Shown one piece after another: positions 56,039 through 64,000 of a stretch of DNA of 64,000 nucleotides (its first letter is position 1; each line of letters begins with the position of its first letter). The DNA lies in contig NZ_CP021425.1 of NCBI RefSeq assembly GCF_002162375.1, positions 5,101,001 to 5,165,000 of the forward strand. The letters run 5' to 3'. Below the pieces are notes generated by a model, which did no database searches, was not told where the DNA came from, and worked only from the letters and a program-made list of their open reading frames with translations. The DNA is from Oleiphilus messinensis. GTDB lineage: Bacteria; Pseudomonadota; Gammaproteobacteria; Pseudomonadales; Oleiphilaceae. The position numbers and the translations under genes are program-made.

Positions 56039-57210
56039 GAAATAGAATCGCGTCTAGTGGAAAATATGAGCCATAAATAAATCGCTGCCAGAGGGAAGAG
56101 CAAAACTGGACCAGCTATGAAGCTGGCCGCAATTCCCTTCCACTGAATGAGAGGCTGACTTATTATGGGGGAAAAGAATTGCCCCAAAAAAAAGAAAGTG
56201 GTAAATCCTCCGACAACTTTACCGCGAATTTCTGGAGCAAGCCCGCTGACTAGCCAGACATTGATTGTGGGAACCCATAATCCAAACCCCAAACCAACCA
56301 ATACAATACCCACTAAAACCAGACTACTACTACCCGAAAGTGAAATAATAAGAAGTCCCACTCCCATCAGAGTGTAGGATGAACAAAAACACACATGAGA
56401 ATTGAGAATTCTCGAATAGCGCGAGAATAAATATGATGTAGTAGCCGATGCCAATGTCAACGCAGCCATGATCACACCAATTTTAGCACCACTGATCGGC
56501 TCCATCTGATTCAAATAGAACGCAATATGTACCGGTATAAAATAAACCAACGCCATGATGACAAATGCCAGTAAATAAATTAACGACATCTTTTTTATAG
56601 GCAAGCCAGCTACTTTATGTGCACCAGCAGAACTTTGCTTGAATGCAGGCTCCGATACAAAAACAAGCAAGAGTGGGAATAAAAACAGTGCCGACAGGTA
56701 TAGAGAAAATGGATATCGCCACCCGAAATCAGCCAACCAGCCCCCTCCGACTAAAAAAAGTATCCCCCCGAAAGACATAAAGGTTCCATGATAACCCATA
56801 AATCGTGCGAGTTTTTGTCCTTGAAAATAGTCGCCAATGAGAGTGGTGAAACCACTCATTATTCCAGCAACGGCTATTCCTAGTAACGCACGACCCACTA
56901 AAATCCCTTCTAGCGAATTCAGGTACAAACCTGAACTGCCGGCTATCGCGTATATCAATAAAGCCAAAATTAAAACAGGCTTTCGGCCCCATACATCCAA
57001 TAGATACCCCATAAGCGGAGCGAAAAGCCCAATAAATAAAGCTGGAAGGGTGAGCGTCAACTTAACCAGCAAGTCAGAGCTCTGCTCATTGGAAAATGCA
57101 CTGTAAATTTGCGGCAGCACAGGAGAAATGGCCGCTCCAGCCATAACAGTCAAGGAGCTTCCTAATAACAGTGTCAAATTCCTGATTTGAGTGAATGTCT
57201 GACTATTCAA
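56035..57210 (-). CDS. MFS drug/metabolite exporter
   Basis: A 391-aa major facilitator transporter with about 12 hydrophobic helices. The N-terminal half carries FIGLFAPLMGYLLDVWGRKPVLILAL, the family's GxLxDxxGRKxxL loop between helices 2 and 3, and VGRALLGIAVAGIMSGFTTLIGDYFQG, like drug-proton antiporters. Starts 29 nt after the NRPS-PKS stop and overlaps kinase 2. The likely role is export of, and self-protection from, the NRPS-PKS product; substrate not shown. Confidence 0.9.
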   Translation of the reverse strand: MNSQTFTQIRNLTLLLGSSLTVMAGAAISPVLPQIYSAFSNEQSSDLLVKLTLTLPALFIGLFAPLMGYLLDVWGRKPVLILALLIYAIAGSSGLYLNSLEGILVGRALLGIAVAGIMSGFTTLIGDYFQGQKLARFMGYHGTFMSFGGILFLVGGGWLADFGWRYPFSLYLSALFLFPLLLVFVSEPAFKQSSAGAHKVAGLPIKKMSLIYLLAFVIMALVYFIPVHIAFYLNQMEPISGAKIGVIMAALTLASATTSYLFSRYSRILNSHVCFCSSYTLMGVGLLIISLSGSSSLVLVGIVLVGLGFGLWVPTINVWLVSGLAPEIRGKVVGGFTTFFFLGQFFSPIISQPLIQWKGIAASFIAGPVLLFPLAAIYLWLIFSTRRDSIS

Positions 57211-57239
57211 AGAAAGTTGGCCTGCAAAAAACTCGAAAT

Positions 57240-60200
57240 TTAGGCACCATTTTTCTCAATCCTTGCGAGATACATATCTACAAGTTTTTCTTTTAAGCAT
57301 TTCGCCAATGTTTTTACATGAGGGTGAAAGTTCATAGTGATATGGTTGCCTTCCATCTTGAAATCCCAAAACCTATCTCCGGTCCATTTTTGCCAAGATT
57401 CATGGGGGCGAGGGGGTAAGTTAGCCAATGGTTCTGTATGCCTGAAATACATTACCGGCCCATCATAAGGTTGGGGTTGGTACGCAAAAGTTGCTTGCTG
57501 ATGAGCTATCCACGTATTCAGTAAGGGGACACTAAGATAGGGAGGTAAAACCTCACTTTTATCAGCGGATTGCGCAAGCTCAATCACATAGTCAATTTGT
57601 TCTTGAACACTTTCTATTTGTCTAAGTCGATGGATATCTAATGGCAGCGCTCCCTGTAGCATGTATTCCAGTACAGATGCACTATCCCTTATTGTATCAG
57701 GCAGGTCTTCGGGGGCCGGAGTATCAATCATGACAACCAACTGTACTTCAATATTCCTTCGGTGTAGTTGTTGTGCCATCTCGTATGCAACCATACCACC
57801 AAAAGAACTCCCCCCTAAAATGTAGGGGGGCTCCGCTTCCGTACTCAACAACTCCGCAACATAATCGGTTGCCATGTTAACCACAGATGTGTAGGGAGCA
57901 CTTTTCCCAACCAGACTATGAGCTTGAAACGCATAAACGGCCTGGTCGACGCCTAAGTATCGAGCTAAATCTCGATAAAAATAGACCTCTCCACCAATCG
58001 GATGAACCAAGAAGATAGGCCGCTTAACTTCATCCCTCATTCCGTCACCTTTCTGAATCATGACCAATGGACTCGTCGCCGATAGCGCCCCAGCTTCACG
58101 GACCCGTTCAGGGTGTTGCGTAATGCTTTTGATATGCAGAGTAAGCTTCGCAACACTTGAATTGTTTATCAGAACATGAGACTCAATCGGAACGTCAAAT
58201 CGTTCCATTAATTTATTGACCACATTTACTGCGATCAAAGAGTCACCACCTATATCAAAGAAACTATCATGCCGATTGATTTTTTTATGTCCAAGGCACT
58301 GTTGCCAAATTTGCAGTACGGCCAATTCGGTTGGATCAAGAATGGCATTTTCTTCATCTCTCAGAGGGCTCACACCTTCAACCGGCCCACTATCCGCTTC
58401 TAGAACAGTACTGCGGATTATTCCTTTTTGCGTATGAGCGGGTATCCAATAGGGCTTTTTATCGAATGGATAAGTCGGTAACGGTACCCGGCCCCTGAAA
58501 CGATTTGCATAAAACTGATTCCAATCGACTCTAATATCCAACATCCAGAGACGAGCCACTAACTTTAGCAGCAGCTCCGTATCATCTACTTTGCTACCCT
58601 GGGGATGCCTTGTTGTGGAGAACACTTCATCCTGGGTTGCCAGCGAAGGATGTTGTCTGGCTAAGGTACTCAACACTTTTCCTGGTCCAACTTCAATCAA
58701 TAACATCCCGGTAGTGTCGTCTTCTCTTTGATCCAGCAATGTGCTCAAACCATCGTGAAAGCGAACCTCATTACGCAACTGCTGAGCCCAGTATTCTGGA
58801 TCCGTAGCCTGTTCATCCGTAATCAACTTCCCGGTAACAGAGGAAATGAATGGTCGACTTGGATCAGGAGGATTCAAACGCCTTTTTGCGACCGAAGCTT
58901 TGAATCGTTCCACGACAGGCTCCATCATATAGGAGTGGAAAGCATGAGAAGTTTTCAATATTCGGCTTGCAATTTTTTGCCGATCCAATTCTTTTTTAAA
59001 TAAGGAAATAGCATTAACATCGCCAGAAACAACACAACGACTCTCTCCGTTTATCGCGGCTATCGACAGTCTGTCCTCTTGGGAACTTGCTTGGATCAAC
59101 GACTTTAGCGAATCTTCCGAGGTTTGTACTGACAGCATACAACCTTTCTTTTCTTTCAATTCATCTACTATAAGTTGACCTCGAATCGCCACCAGCTCCA
59201 GTGCATCTTCTAATGAAAATACTCCAGCCAGATGCGCTGCAACATACTCACCGATACTATGACCAATCATCAAGTCAGGCTCAATGCCCCAGGACATAAG
59301 CATTTTAGCGAGTGCGAATTCAAAAATGAACAATGCAGGTTGAGTGATATTTGTTTCATGTATTTTATCTGACTGGGCCCTGAGATCTTTGTCTTCAAGA
59401 CGGTCAAAGGTGTAAACAAAACGATCCATCAATAACAATCGACACTTCTCGATCGTCTCCCGAAACTGGATTTCAACCTCAAACAATTGCTTTCCCATGC
59501 CAACGTACTGCGAGCCCTGGCCAGAAAACATAAATGCGATTTTTCTTCGGATAGGTTTGTATTTTTCCGTAATGACAAAAGCAGGGTCTAATTGCGCCAA
59601 TTTTTGCTGCGCATCTTTAAAACCAGAACACAAAAGATAACGTCGGTAAGGAAAACGAGTACGCCCAACCTGAAGCGAATAACATATATCTGCAAAATTC
59701 AAGGATCTCTCATTTTCCTTCAGATAGGCCTTAAACTCATTTGTCATTTGCTCCAATGCACTCGGCGATTTAGCACTTAGCGTCAAAATTTGCTGACGAC
59801 GTGCGGCCTCTCCATGGTGTATTTGTGGAGGCTGACGCACAACTACGTGAGCGTTAGTCCCACCAATACCAAAAGAACTCACTGCTGCAAAACGATCCCC
59901 TTGCTGTTCAGGCCAATCCTTTAACTCTGTATTGACATAGAATGGCGTAAGTCTGAAATTGATGGCCAAGTTTGAATTTTTGTAATTTAATAAGGGCGGA
60001 ATTTTCCCCGTTTGCACGGCTTTCACAGCAGAAATTAAACCGGCTATACCTGATGCAGCGTCTAAGTGACCTACATTCGCTTTTACAGATCCAAGCGCAC
60101 AAAACTGGCCTTTTTCACCTTTTAAACCAAAGGCTTTGGACAGTGCCCTCACTTCTATCGGATCCCCTACTTTTGTTCCCGTCCCATGAGCTTCGACATA

Positions 60201-63200
60201 GCCAATCCGTGTAGGATCTACGTTTGCACTTGCCAATGCCAATGCTATTGCTTTTGCCTGGCCCTCAACCGAGGGGGTGGTATACCCAACTTTCATTGAG
60301 CCATCATTATTTACGGCAGACCCTTCAATAATGCCATATATATAATCATGACTATCTAAAGCATCTTGGAGACGTTTGAGTACAACAACGCCTGCCCCTT
60401 GGCCTGATACAGTACCCGCAGCCTCTTCATCGAATGGTCGGCAGTGCCCATCGGGAGACATGATCATGCCCTCTTGATACAAATAACCCGAACTTTCCAG
60501 CTTGCCTAGAGACACACCACCTGCGAGGGCGACATCACATTCATGTTGGTTCAATGCTTGACAGGCATTATGAACAGCAACCAGAGAAGTAGAACAGGCT
60601 GTCTGCAATACCATTGCAGGGCCATTAAGATTCAGTTTGTAGGAAACTCGGGTACAAAGAAAATCTTTATCATTGCCAATTGCAATGGGATAATCCCCCA
60701 CGGCTTCCAGTATCCCTGTATCATCTCCGATATGGTTTCTGAGATACTCATTCATTCCGCTCCCACCATAGATCCCGATTGCCGCATCGGTATCACCAGG
60801 CACACAGTTTGAATTTTCGAGAGCCTCCCATGCCACCTCTAGAAAGAGCCGATGCTGGGGATCTGTGATTTGAGCTTCCCGTGGAGACATGTTAAAGAAT
60901 TTCGCATCAAAGCTCTTGATATCATTGAGGGCGCCCTTAGCTCTCACATAATTTGGCTTCTTCAATAAAGACTCAGGTACTCCAGCCTTTTCTAGCTCTT
61001 TGTTGCTATAAAATCGTATGCTTTCCCGCTTATTACATATGTTATCCCAGAACTGTTCCACATCATCTGCACCAGGAAATCGCCCAGCCATCCCCACAAT
61101 TGCGATCTTCGCTCCCACCAGGTGTTCTAACAATCTACGCTTTAACCGGAACCGTTCAATGTGAGCATCGTCTTCGATAAACGCCGACTCTTGGTCATCA
61201 TGGTCGATAAAATAGGCTAGAGATTCGATCGTGGGATATTGAAACAATTCATGTAAAGCGACGCTCTCTTTTATCCCATCTGGTAGCAGATTATACAATT
61301 TAGCCATTAACAATGAGTGGCCACCAAGCTCAAAGAAATTATCAGACTTACTTAACGAGTCGACCTGTAAAACATCTTTCCAAGCTTTCTCGAGTATTGA
61401 TTCTGTCGGGCTCCGGTATGAATCGTTTAAATGACTCACAATGAGTTTATCATCTTCAAACTTTGGTGGCGGCAAAGCGTTTCTATCAATCTTTTCATTC
61501 GCTGTTAAGGGAAAAGCATCCAAAACTACAAACGCGGATGGCACCATATAATCAGGCAAGCGCTTAGTTAAATGCGCTCTAATATCATTTTCATCGAGCT
61601 TAGTTCCGGCTTTTCGGACTATGTAGGCTATAAGATCTTGTGAATTTGCACTTTCGTGCTTTCGGGTCCGTACGAGAACCAAAACATCGTGGACATTTGG
61701 ATATGTACTACAAACCGCCTCAATTTCTCCTAATTCAACTCGAAACCCACGAATCTTGACTTGATGATCTAGTCTACCTAGATAATCAATGGATCCAGTC
61801 ACCGAATATCGAGCTAAATCTCCTGTCCTGTATAGTATTCCACCGTAACGACCATTAGGGTTGGAAATAAATTTTTCTTTCGTCAAATCAGGTCTATTCA
61901 AATAGCCCCGACTCACACCAAGCCCGCCGATAAATATCTCACCAGGCACTCCGACAGGCACTGGATTCATTTCAGCATCAAGAATGTATACCTGGGTATT
62001 TGGAATTGGCACACCAATGGATGGAATACAAGAACCATCCACTTCTGCAAAAGTAGCCCAAACCGTTGATTCTGTCGGTCCATAAGCGTTAATGAAACGA
62101 CGTCCTTTTGACCATTTCCTGGCAAGCTCCGCCGAGCAAACATCCCCAGCCACGATCAATGTATGTAAGCTTTTTATACGGTCGAAATCGGGTTCAATTA
62201 CTGCTAATGTGGCTGGAGGTAAAATTGCACACGTAATTCGATTCGAATACAAAAAAGACAGTAACTTTTCACCAAGTACATCTTTCTTTTCCGCCATCAC
62301 AAGTGTTGCGCCAACACTTAAAGAGAGTACTATTTCGGAAATACTCGCATCAAAGTTTAATGTTGCAAATTGCAGCACCCGATCTTTTTTGGACAATTGA
62401 TAAACTTCTCGCTTGGCATAAATTAGATTATTTAAGCCGCGATGTTCAATCAATACCCCCTTAGGTAAACCAGTAGAACCTGATGTATAGATCACGTAAG
62501 CAAGCTGGTTAGGCATTGCAGGCACAAGCTCAGTTTTTATCTCACTTGTATAAAAGTCTGGAGCGTCTATTGCGACAGCAGTTTGAGTTTCACTCAATTC
62601 AGGATTACTACATAATTTTGATAATGTCAGAATAAACTTAGGTTTAGCATCATCAATGATAAATCGAAGCCTTTCCCTCGGATATTCAACATCTAATGGT
62701 AAATAAGCCGCATTTGCCTTAAGAATTCCCAAAAAGCAGCTAACAACCTCGACTCTTCGCTCAAGATAGACACCGACTACATCACCCCGCTGAAGTCCTT
62801 TCGACAGCAGAAAATTCGCTATTTTAGAAGACTGAAATTCCAACTCCGCATAAGTAACACCTTGCTTACCACAAAGTACAGCCATGTTGTTGGGGTACTT
62901 TTTTGCAAGATCACGAACATATTCAGTTAAAAATCGTTCTCTTTTAGGGACTACCGATGCTTGGTTCCACAAATTAAAAATTCGATTTCTTTCACCGCAG
63001 GATAACATCGACAATTGTTTTACGGGCAAATCAGGACACCGGGTTACTGACTCCATCAATTCTTGATAGTGCCCTGCTATCGCCTGAATAGTTGCTAGTG
63101 AATACAGGTCAGTGTTGTACTCTATACCACCAATAAAATCGTCTTGATACTTATAAATCTTAAATGTGAGATCGAAATCATCCAGTTGTTGCAATCGAAT

Positions 63201-64000
63201 ATGTCTATTCCAACACCCCATATCCCCCATATCCCATATTGCCTGTAGCGAGTCAGAATCTTGAAAAACCAAGGGGTTTTGACGGTTTTCAAAACGATTA
63301 ATATTTTCCCAGACAAATGATATTTGAACCAATGGTGAACGTGATGAATCTCTTTGCTCAATTTGCTCTCGGGCCAAATAGGGAAATGGGTACTCTTGCA
63401 TATCGATGGACTGTTGCGCCCACGAGTTCTGCTGTTCCATCAGCTCATCAAATGTGGAATCGGGATTAATTACTGCTCGAAATATCACAGCGTTTGTAAA
63501 GTAACCATAGACGCCTTGGTAGGTAGAATCTCGCCCTGCAGTCGGGCACCCTATTCCCAAATCTGTTTGTCCAGTGTATCGGTAACACAATAACTGAAAT
63601 AAAGTTAAATATTGTGAAAAAAGTGAGTGTCCCTTTGATGCAGCCAGAGCATTAAAAGCTGTGATAACGGGCTCATGAAATCTAAACCTAAAATATTCTT
63701 TATTGCACGAATGAATGGGCGGTCTTGGTTTAACTGGTGGGATTTCCAAGACTTGAGGCATATTTTTGAGATGCTCATGCCAGAACTTCCGCAAATCAAC
63801 TGTTTTACTCGTACTTAAAGTTTGATTTTGATTCTCAACAAAGTCATAGAAACACGGCTTTGATATCTCTGTATTTGGCTCATTGCCAACTAAAATTGAT
63901 GAATACGCCTTTTTTAAATCATTGAATAGTACCATGCAGGCCCAGAGATCCATATTGATATGGTGCACGTAATGGGCCAACACATTTTGGCGGTTATTTC
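57240..64000 (-). CDS. hybrid NRPS-PKS, terminal module (partial at right edge)
   Basis: At least 2250 aa; the start is beyond the window. Domains in order (residues from 63983): condensation (HHxxxD as HHINMD, then FPYLAREQI; to about 330), adenylation (about 350-850; YTSGSTGLPKG, FDASISEI, NAYGPTES, YRTGDLARY, LGRLDHQVKIRGFRVELGEIE), PCP (FFELGGHSLL near 890), ketosynthase (about 960-1385; TACSTSL, VEAHGTGTKVGDP, NVGHLDAASG), acyltransferase (about 1480-1780; GHSIGEYVAAH and HAFH, malonyl-type), ACP (FFDIGGDSL near 1910), thioesterase (about 1990-2240; GGSSFGG, Asp in MIDTPAP, His near 2217). No KR, DH or ER, so the beta-keto group stays. The A-domain residues read DASIIAAVWK, close to aromatic codes. 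An amino acid is joined to an upstream chain, extended by malonate, and released. AT-rich. Confidence 0.95.
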   Translation of the reverse strand, partial: NNRQNVLAHYVHHINMDLWACMVLFNDLKKAYSSILVGNEPNTEISKPCFYDFVENQNQTLSTSKTVDLRKFWHEHLKNMPQVLEIPPVKPRPPIHSCNKEYFRFRFHEPVITAFNALAASKGHSLFSQYLTLFQLLCYRYTGQTDLGIGCPTAGRDSTYQGVYGYFTNAVIFRAVINPDSTFDELMEQQNSWAQQSIDMQEYPFPYLAREQIEQRDSSRSPLVQISFVWENINRFENRQNPLVFQDSDSLQAIWDMGDMGCWNRHIRLQQLDDFDLTFKIYKYQDDFIGGIEYNTDLYSLATIQAIAGHYQELMESVTRCPDLPVKQLSMLSCGERNRIFNLWNQASVVPKRERFLTEYVRDLAKKYPNNMAVLCGKQGVTYAELEFQSSKIANFLLSKGLQRGDVVGVYLERRVEVVSCFLGILKANAAYLPLDVEYPRERLRFIIDDAKPKFILTLSKLCSNPELSETQTAVAIDAPDFYTSEIKTELVPAMPNQLAYVIYTSGSTGLPKGVLIEHRGLNNLIYAKREVYQLSKKDRVLQFATLNFDASISEIVLSLSVGATLVMAEKKDVLGEKLLSFLYSNRITCAILPPATLAVIEPDFDRIKSLHTLIVAGDVCSAELARKWSKGRRFINAYGPTESTVWATFAEVDGSCIPSIGVPIPNTQVYILDAEMNPVPVGVPGEIFIGGLGVSRGYLNRPDLTKEKFISNPNGRYGGILYRTGDLARYSVTGSIDYLGRLDHQVKIRGFRVELGEIEAVCSTYPNVHDVLVLVRTRKHESANSQDLIAYIVRKAGTKLDENDIRAHLTKRLPDYMVPSAFVVLDAFPLTANEKIDRNALPPPKFEDDKLIVSHLNDSYRSPTESILEKAWKDVLQVDSLSKSDNFFELGGHSLLMAKLYNLLPDGIKESVALHELFQYPTIESLAYFIDHDDQESAFIEDDAHIERFRLKRRLLEHLVGAKIAIVGMAGRFPGADDVEQFWDNICNKRESIRFYSNKELEKAGVPESLLKKPNYVRAKGALNDIKSFDAKFFNMSPREAQITDPQHRLFLEVAWEALENSNCVPGDTDAAIGIYGGSGMNEYLRNHIGDDTGILEAVGDYPIAIGNDKDFLCTRVSYKLNLNGPAMVLQTACSTSLVAVHNACQALNQHECDVALAGGVSLGKLESSGYLYQEGMIMSPDGHCRPFDEEAAGTVSGQGAGVVVLKRLQDALDSHDYIYGIIEGSAVNNDGSMKVGYTTPSVEGQAKAIALALASANVDPTRIGYVEAHGTGTKVGDPIEVRALSKAFGLKGEKGQFCALGSVKANVGHLDAASGIAGLISAVKAVQTGKIPPLLNYKNSNLAINFRLTPFYVNTELKDWPEQQGDRFAAVSSFGIGGTNAHVVVRQPPQIHHGEAARRQQILTLSAKSPSALEQMTNEFKAYLKENERSLNFADICYSLQVGRTRFPYRRYLLCSGFKDAQQKLAQLDPAFVITEKYKPIRRKIAFMFSGQGSQYVGMGKQLFEVEIQFRETIEKCRLLLMDRFVYTFDRLEDKDLRAQSDKIHETNITQPALFIFEFALAKMLMSWGIEPDLMIGHSIGEYVAAHLAGVFSLEDALELVAIRGQLIVDELKEKKGCMLSVQTSEDSLKSLIQASSQEDRLSIAAINGESRCVVSGDVNAISLFKKELDRQKIASRILKTSHAFHSYMMEPVVERFKASVAKRRLNPPDPSRPFISSVTGKLITDEQATDPEYWAQQLRNEVRFHDGLSTLLDQREDDTTGMLLIEVGPGKVLSTLARQHPSLATQDEVFSTTRHPQGSKVDDTELLLKLVARLWMLDIRVDWNQFYANRFRGRVPLPTYPFDKKPYWIPAHTQKGIIRSTVLEADSGPVEGVSPLRDEENAILDPTELAVLQIWQQCLGHKKINRHDSFFDIGGDSLIAVNVVNKLMERFDVPIESHVLINNSSVAKLTLHIKSITQHPERVREAGALSATSPLVMIQKGDGMRDEVKRPIFLVHPIGGEVYFYRDLARYLGVDQAVYAFQAHSLVGKSAPYTSVVNMATDYVAELLSTEAEPPYILGGSSFGGMVAYEMAQQLHRRNIEVQLVVMIDTPAPEDLPDTIRDSASVLEYMLQGALPLDIHRLRQIESVQEQIDYVIELAQSADKSEVLPPYLSVPLLNTWIAHQQATFAYQPQPYDGPVMYFRHTEPLANLPPRPHESWQKWTGDRFWDFKMEGNHITMNFHPHVKTLAKCLKEKLVDMYLARIEKNGA

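Overview
The window reads as the chromosome of a free-living, probably marine, gammaproteobacterium of the Pseudomonadales/Oceanospirillales type. Evidence: the Pseudomonas-like block lptD-surA-pdxA-rsmA-apaH, the adjoining amgK-murU peptidoglycan recycling pair, rpe-gph upstream of trpEGDC, and a family I.1 lipase with its membrane foldase. No rRNA, tRNA or CRISPR array was seen.

Layout. 1-2.3 kb: ethanolamine ammonia-lyase (eutB, start of eutC) beside a decayed AraC-type (EutR-like) regulator. 2.3-7.6 kb: an unknown coiled-coil protein, a small lipoprotein with a YcnI-like copper protein, a complete ISAs1-family insertion with perfect ends and a 9-bp target duplication, and a PhoX phosphatase. 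7.8-14.7 kb: an Hpt protein, a TetR-yciI-tag cluster with two palindromic operators, an AraC regulator, the lipase/foldase pair and a beta-carbonic anhydrase. 15-23 kb: aromatic amino acid synthesis (DAHP synthase with a leader-peptide attenuator, prephenate dehydratase, an aminotransferase), interrupted by an IS607-type element whose recombinase gene is internally deleted. 23-36.7 kb: a periplasmic binding protein, thiS-thiG, then the outer-membrane/ribosome maintenance cluster, amgK-murU, djlA and a DUF3530 protein. 37-42.7 kb: rpe-gph-(trp leader)-trpE-trpG-trpD-trpC. 42.9-64 kb: accessory region with a lipoprotein built of two FlgE-D2-like domains, a DNA-binding-like protein, two giant (about 1790 aa) Ser/Thr kinase-AAA-GAF-histidine kinase proteins plus the C-terminal scrap of a third, an MFS transporter, and the terminal module of a hybrid NRPS-PKS (C-A-PCP-KS-AT-ACP-TE) running off the right edge.

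The NRPS-PKS, the MFS transporter and the second giant kinase are on the same strand with a 29-nt gap and a 4-bp overlap. They look like one transcription unit for making, exporting and sensing or regulating a small molecule. The A-domain specificity residues read by eye resemble aromatic-residue codes. In hand-sampled lines, the first kinase and the NRPS-PKS are clearly more AT-rich than the second kinase and the core genes, so the island is probably a mosaic.

Two leader peptides rich in codons for the pathway end product precede aroG (a FYWWQFYF run) and trpE (tandem Trp codons). Several intergenic regions carry short degenerate tandem repeats of 15-20 bp. Two of these start exactly at the stop codon of the preceding gene.
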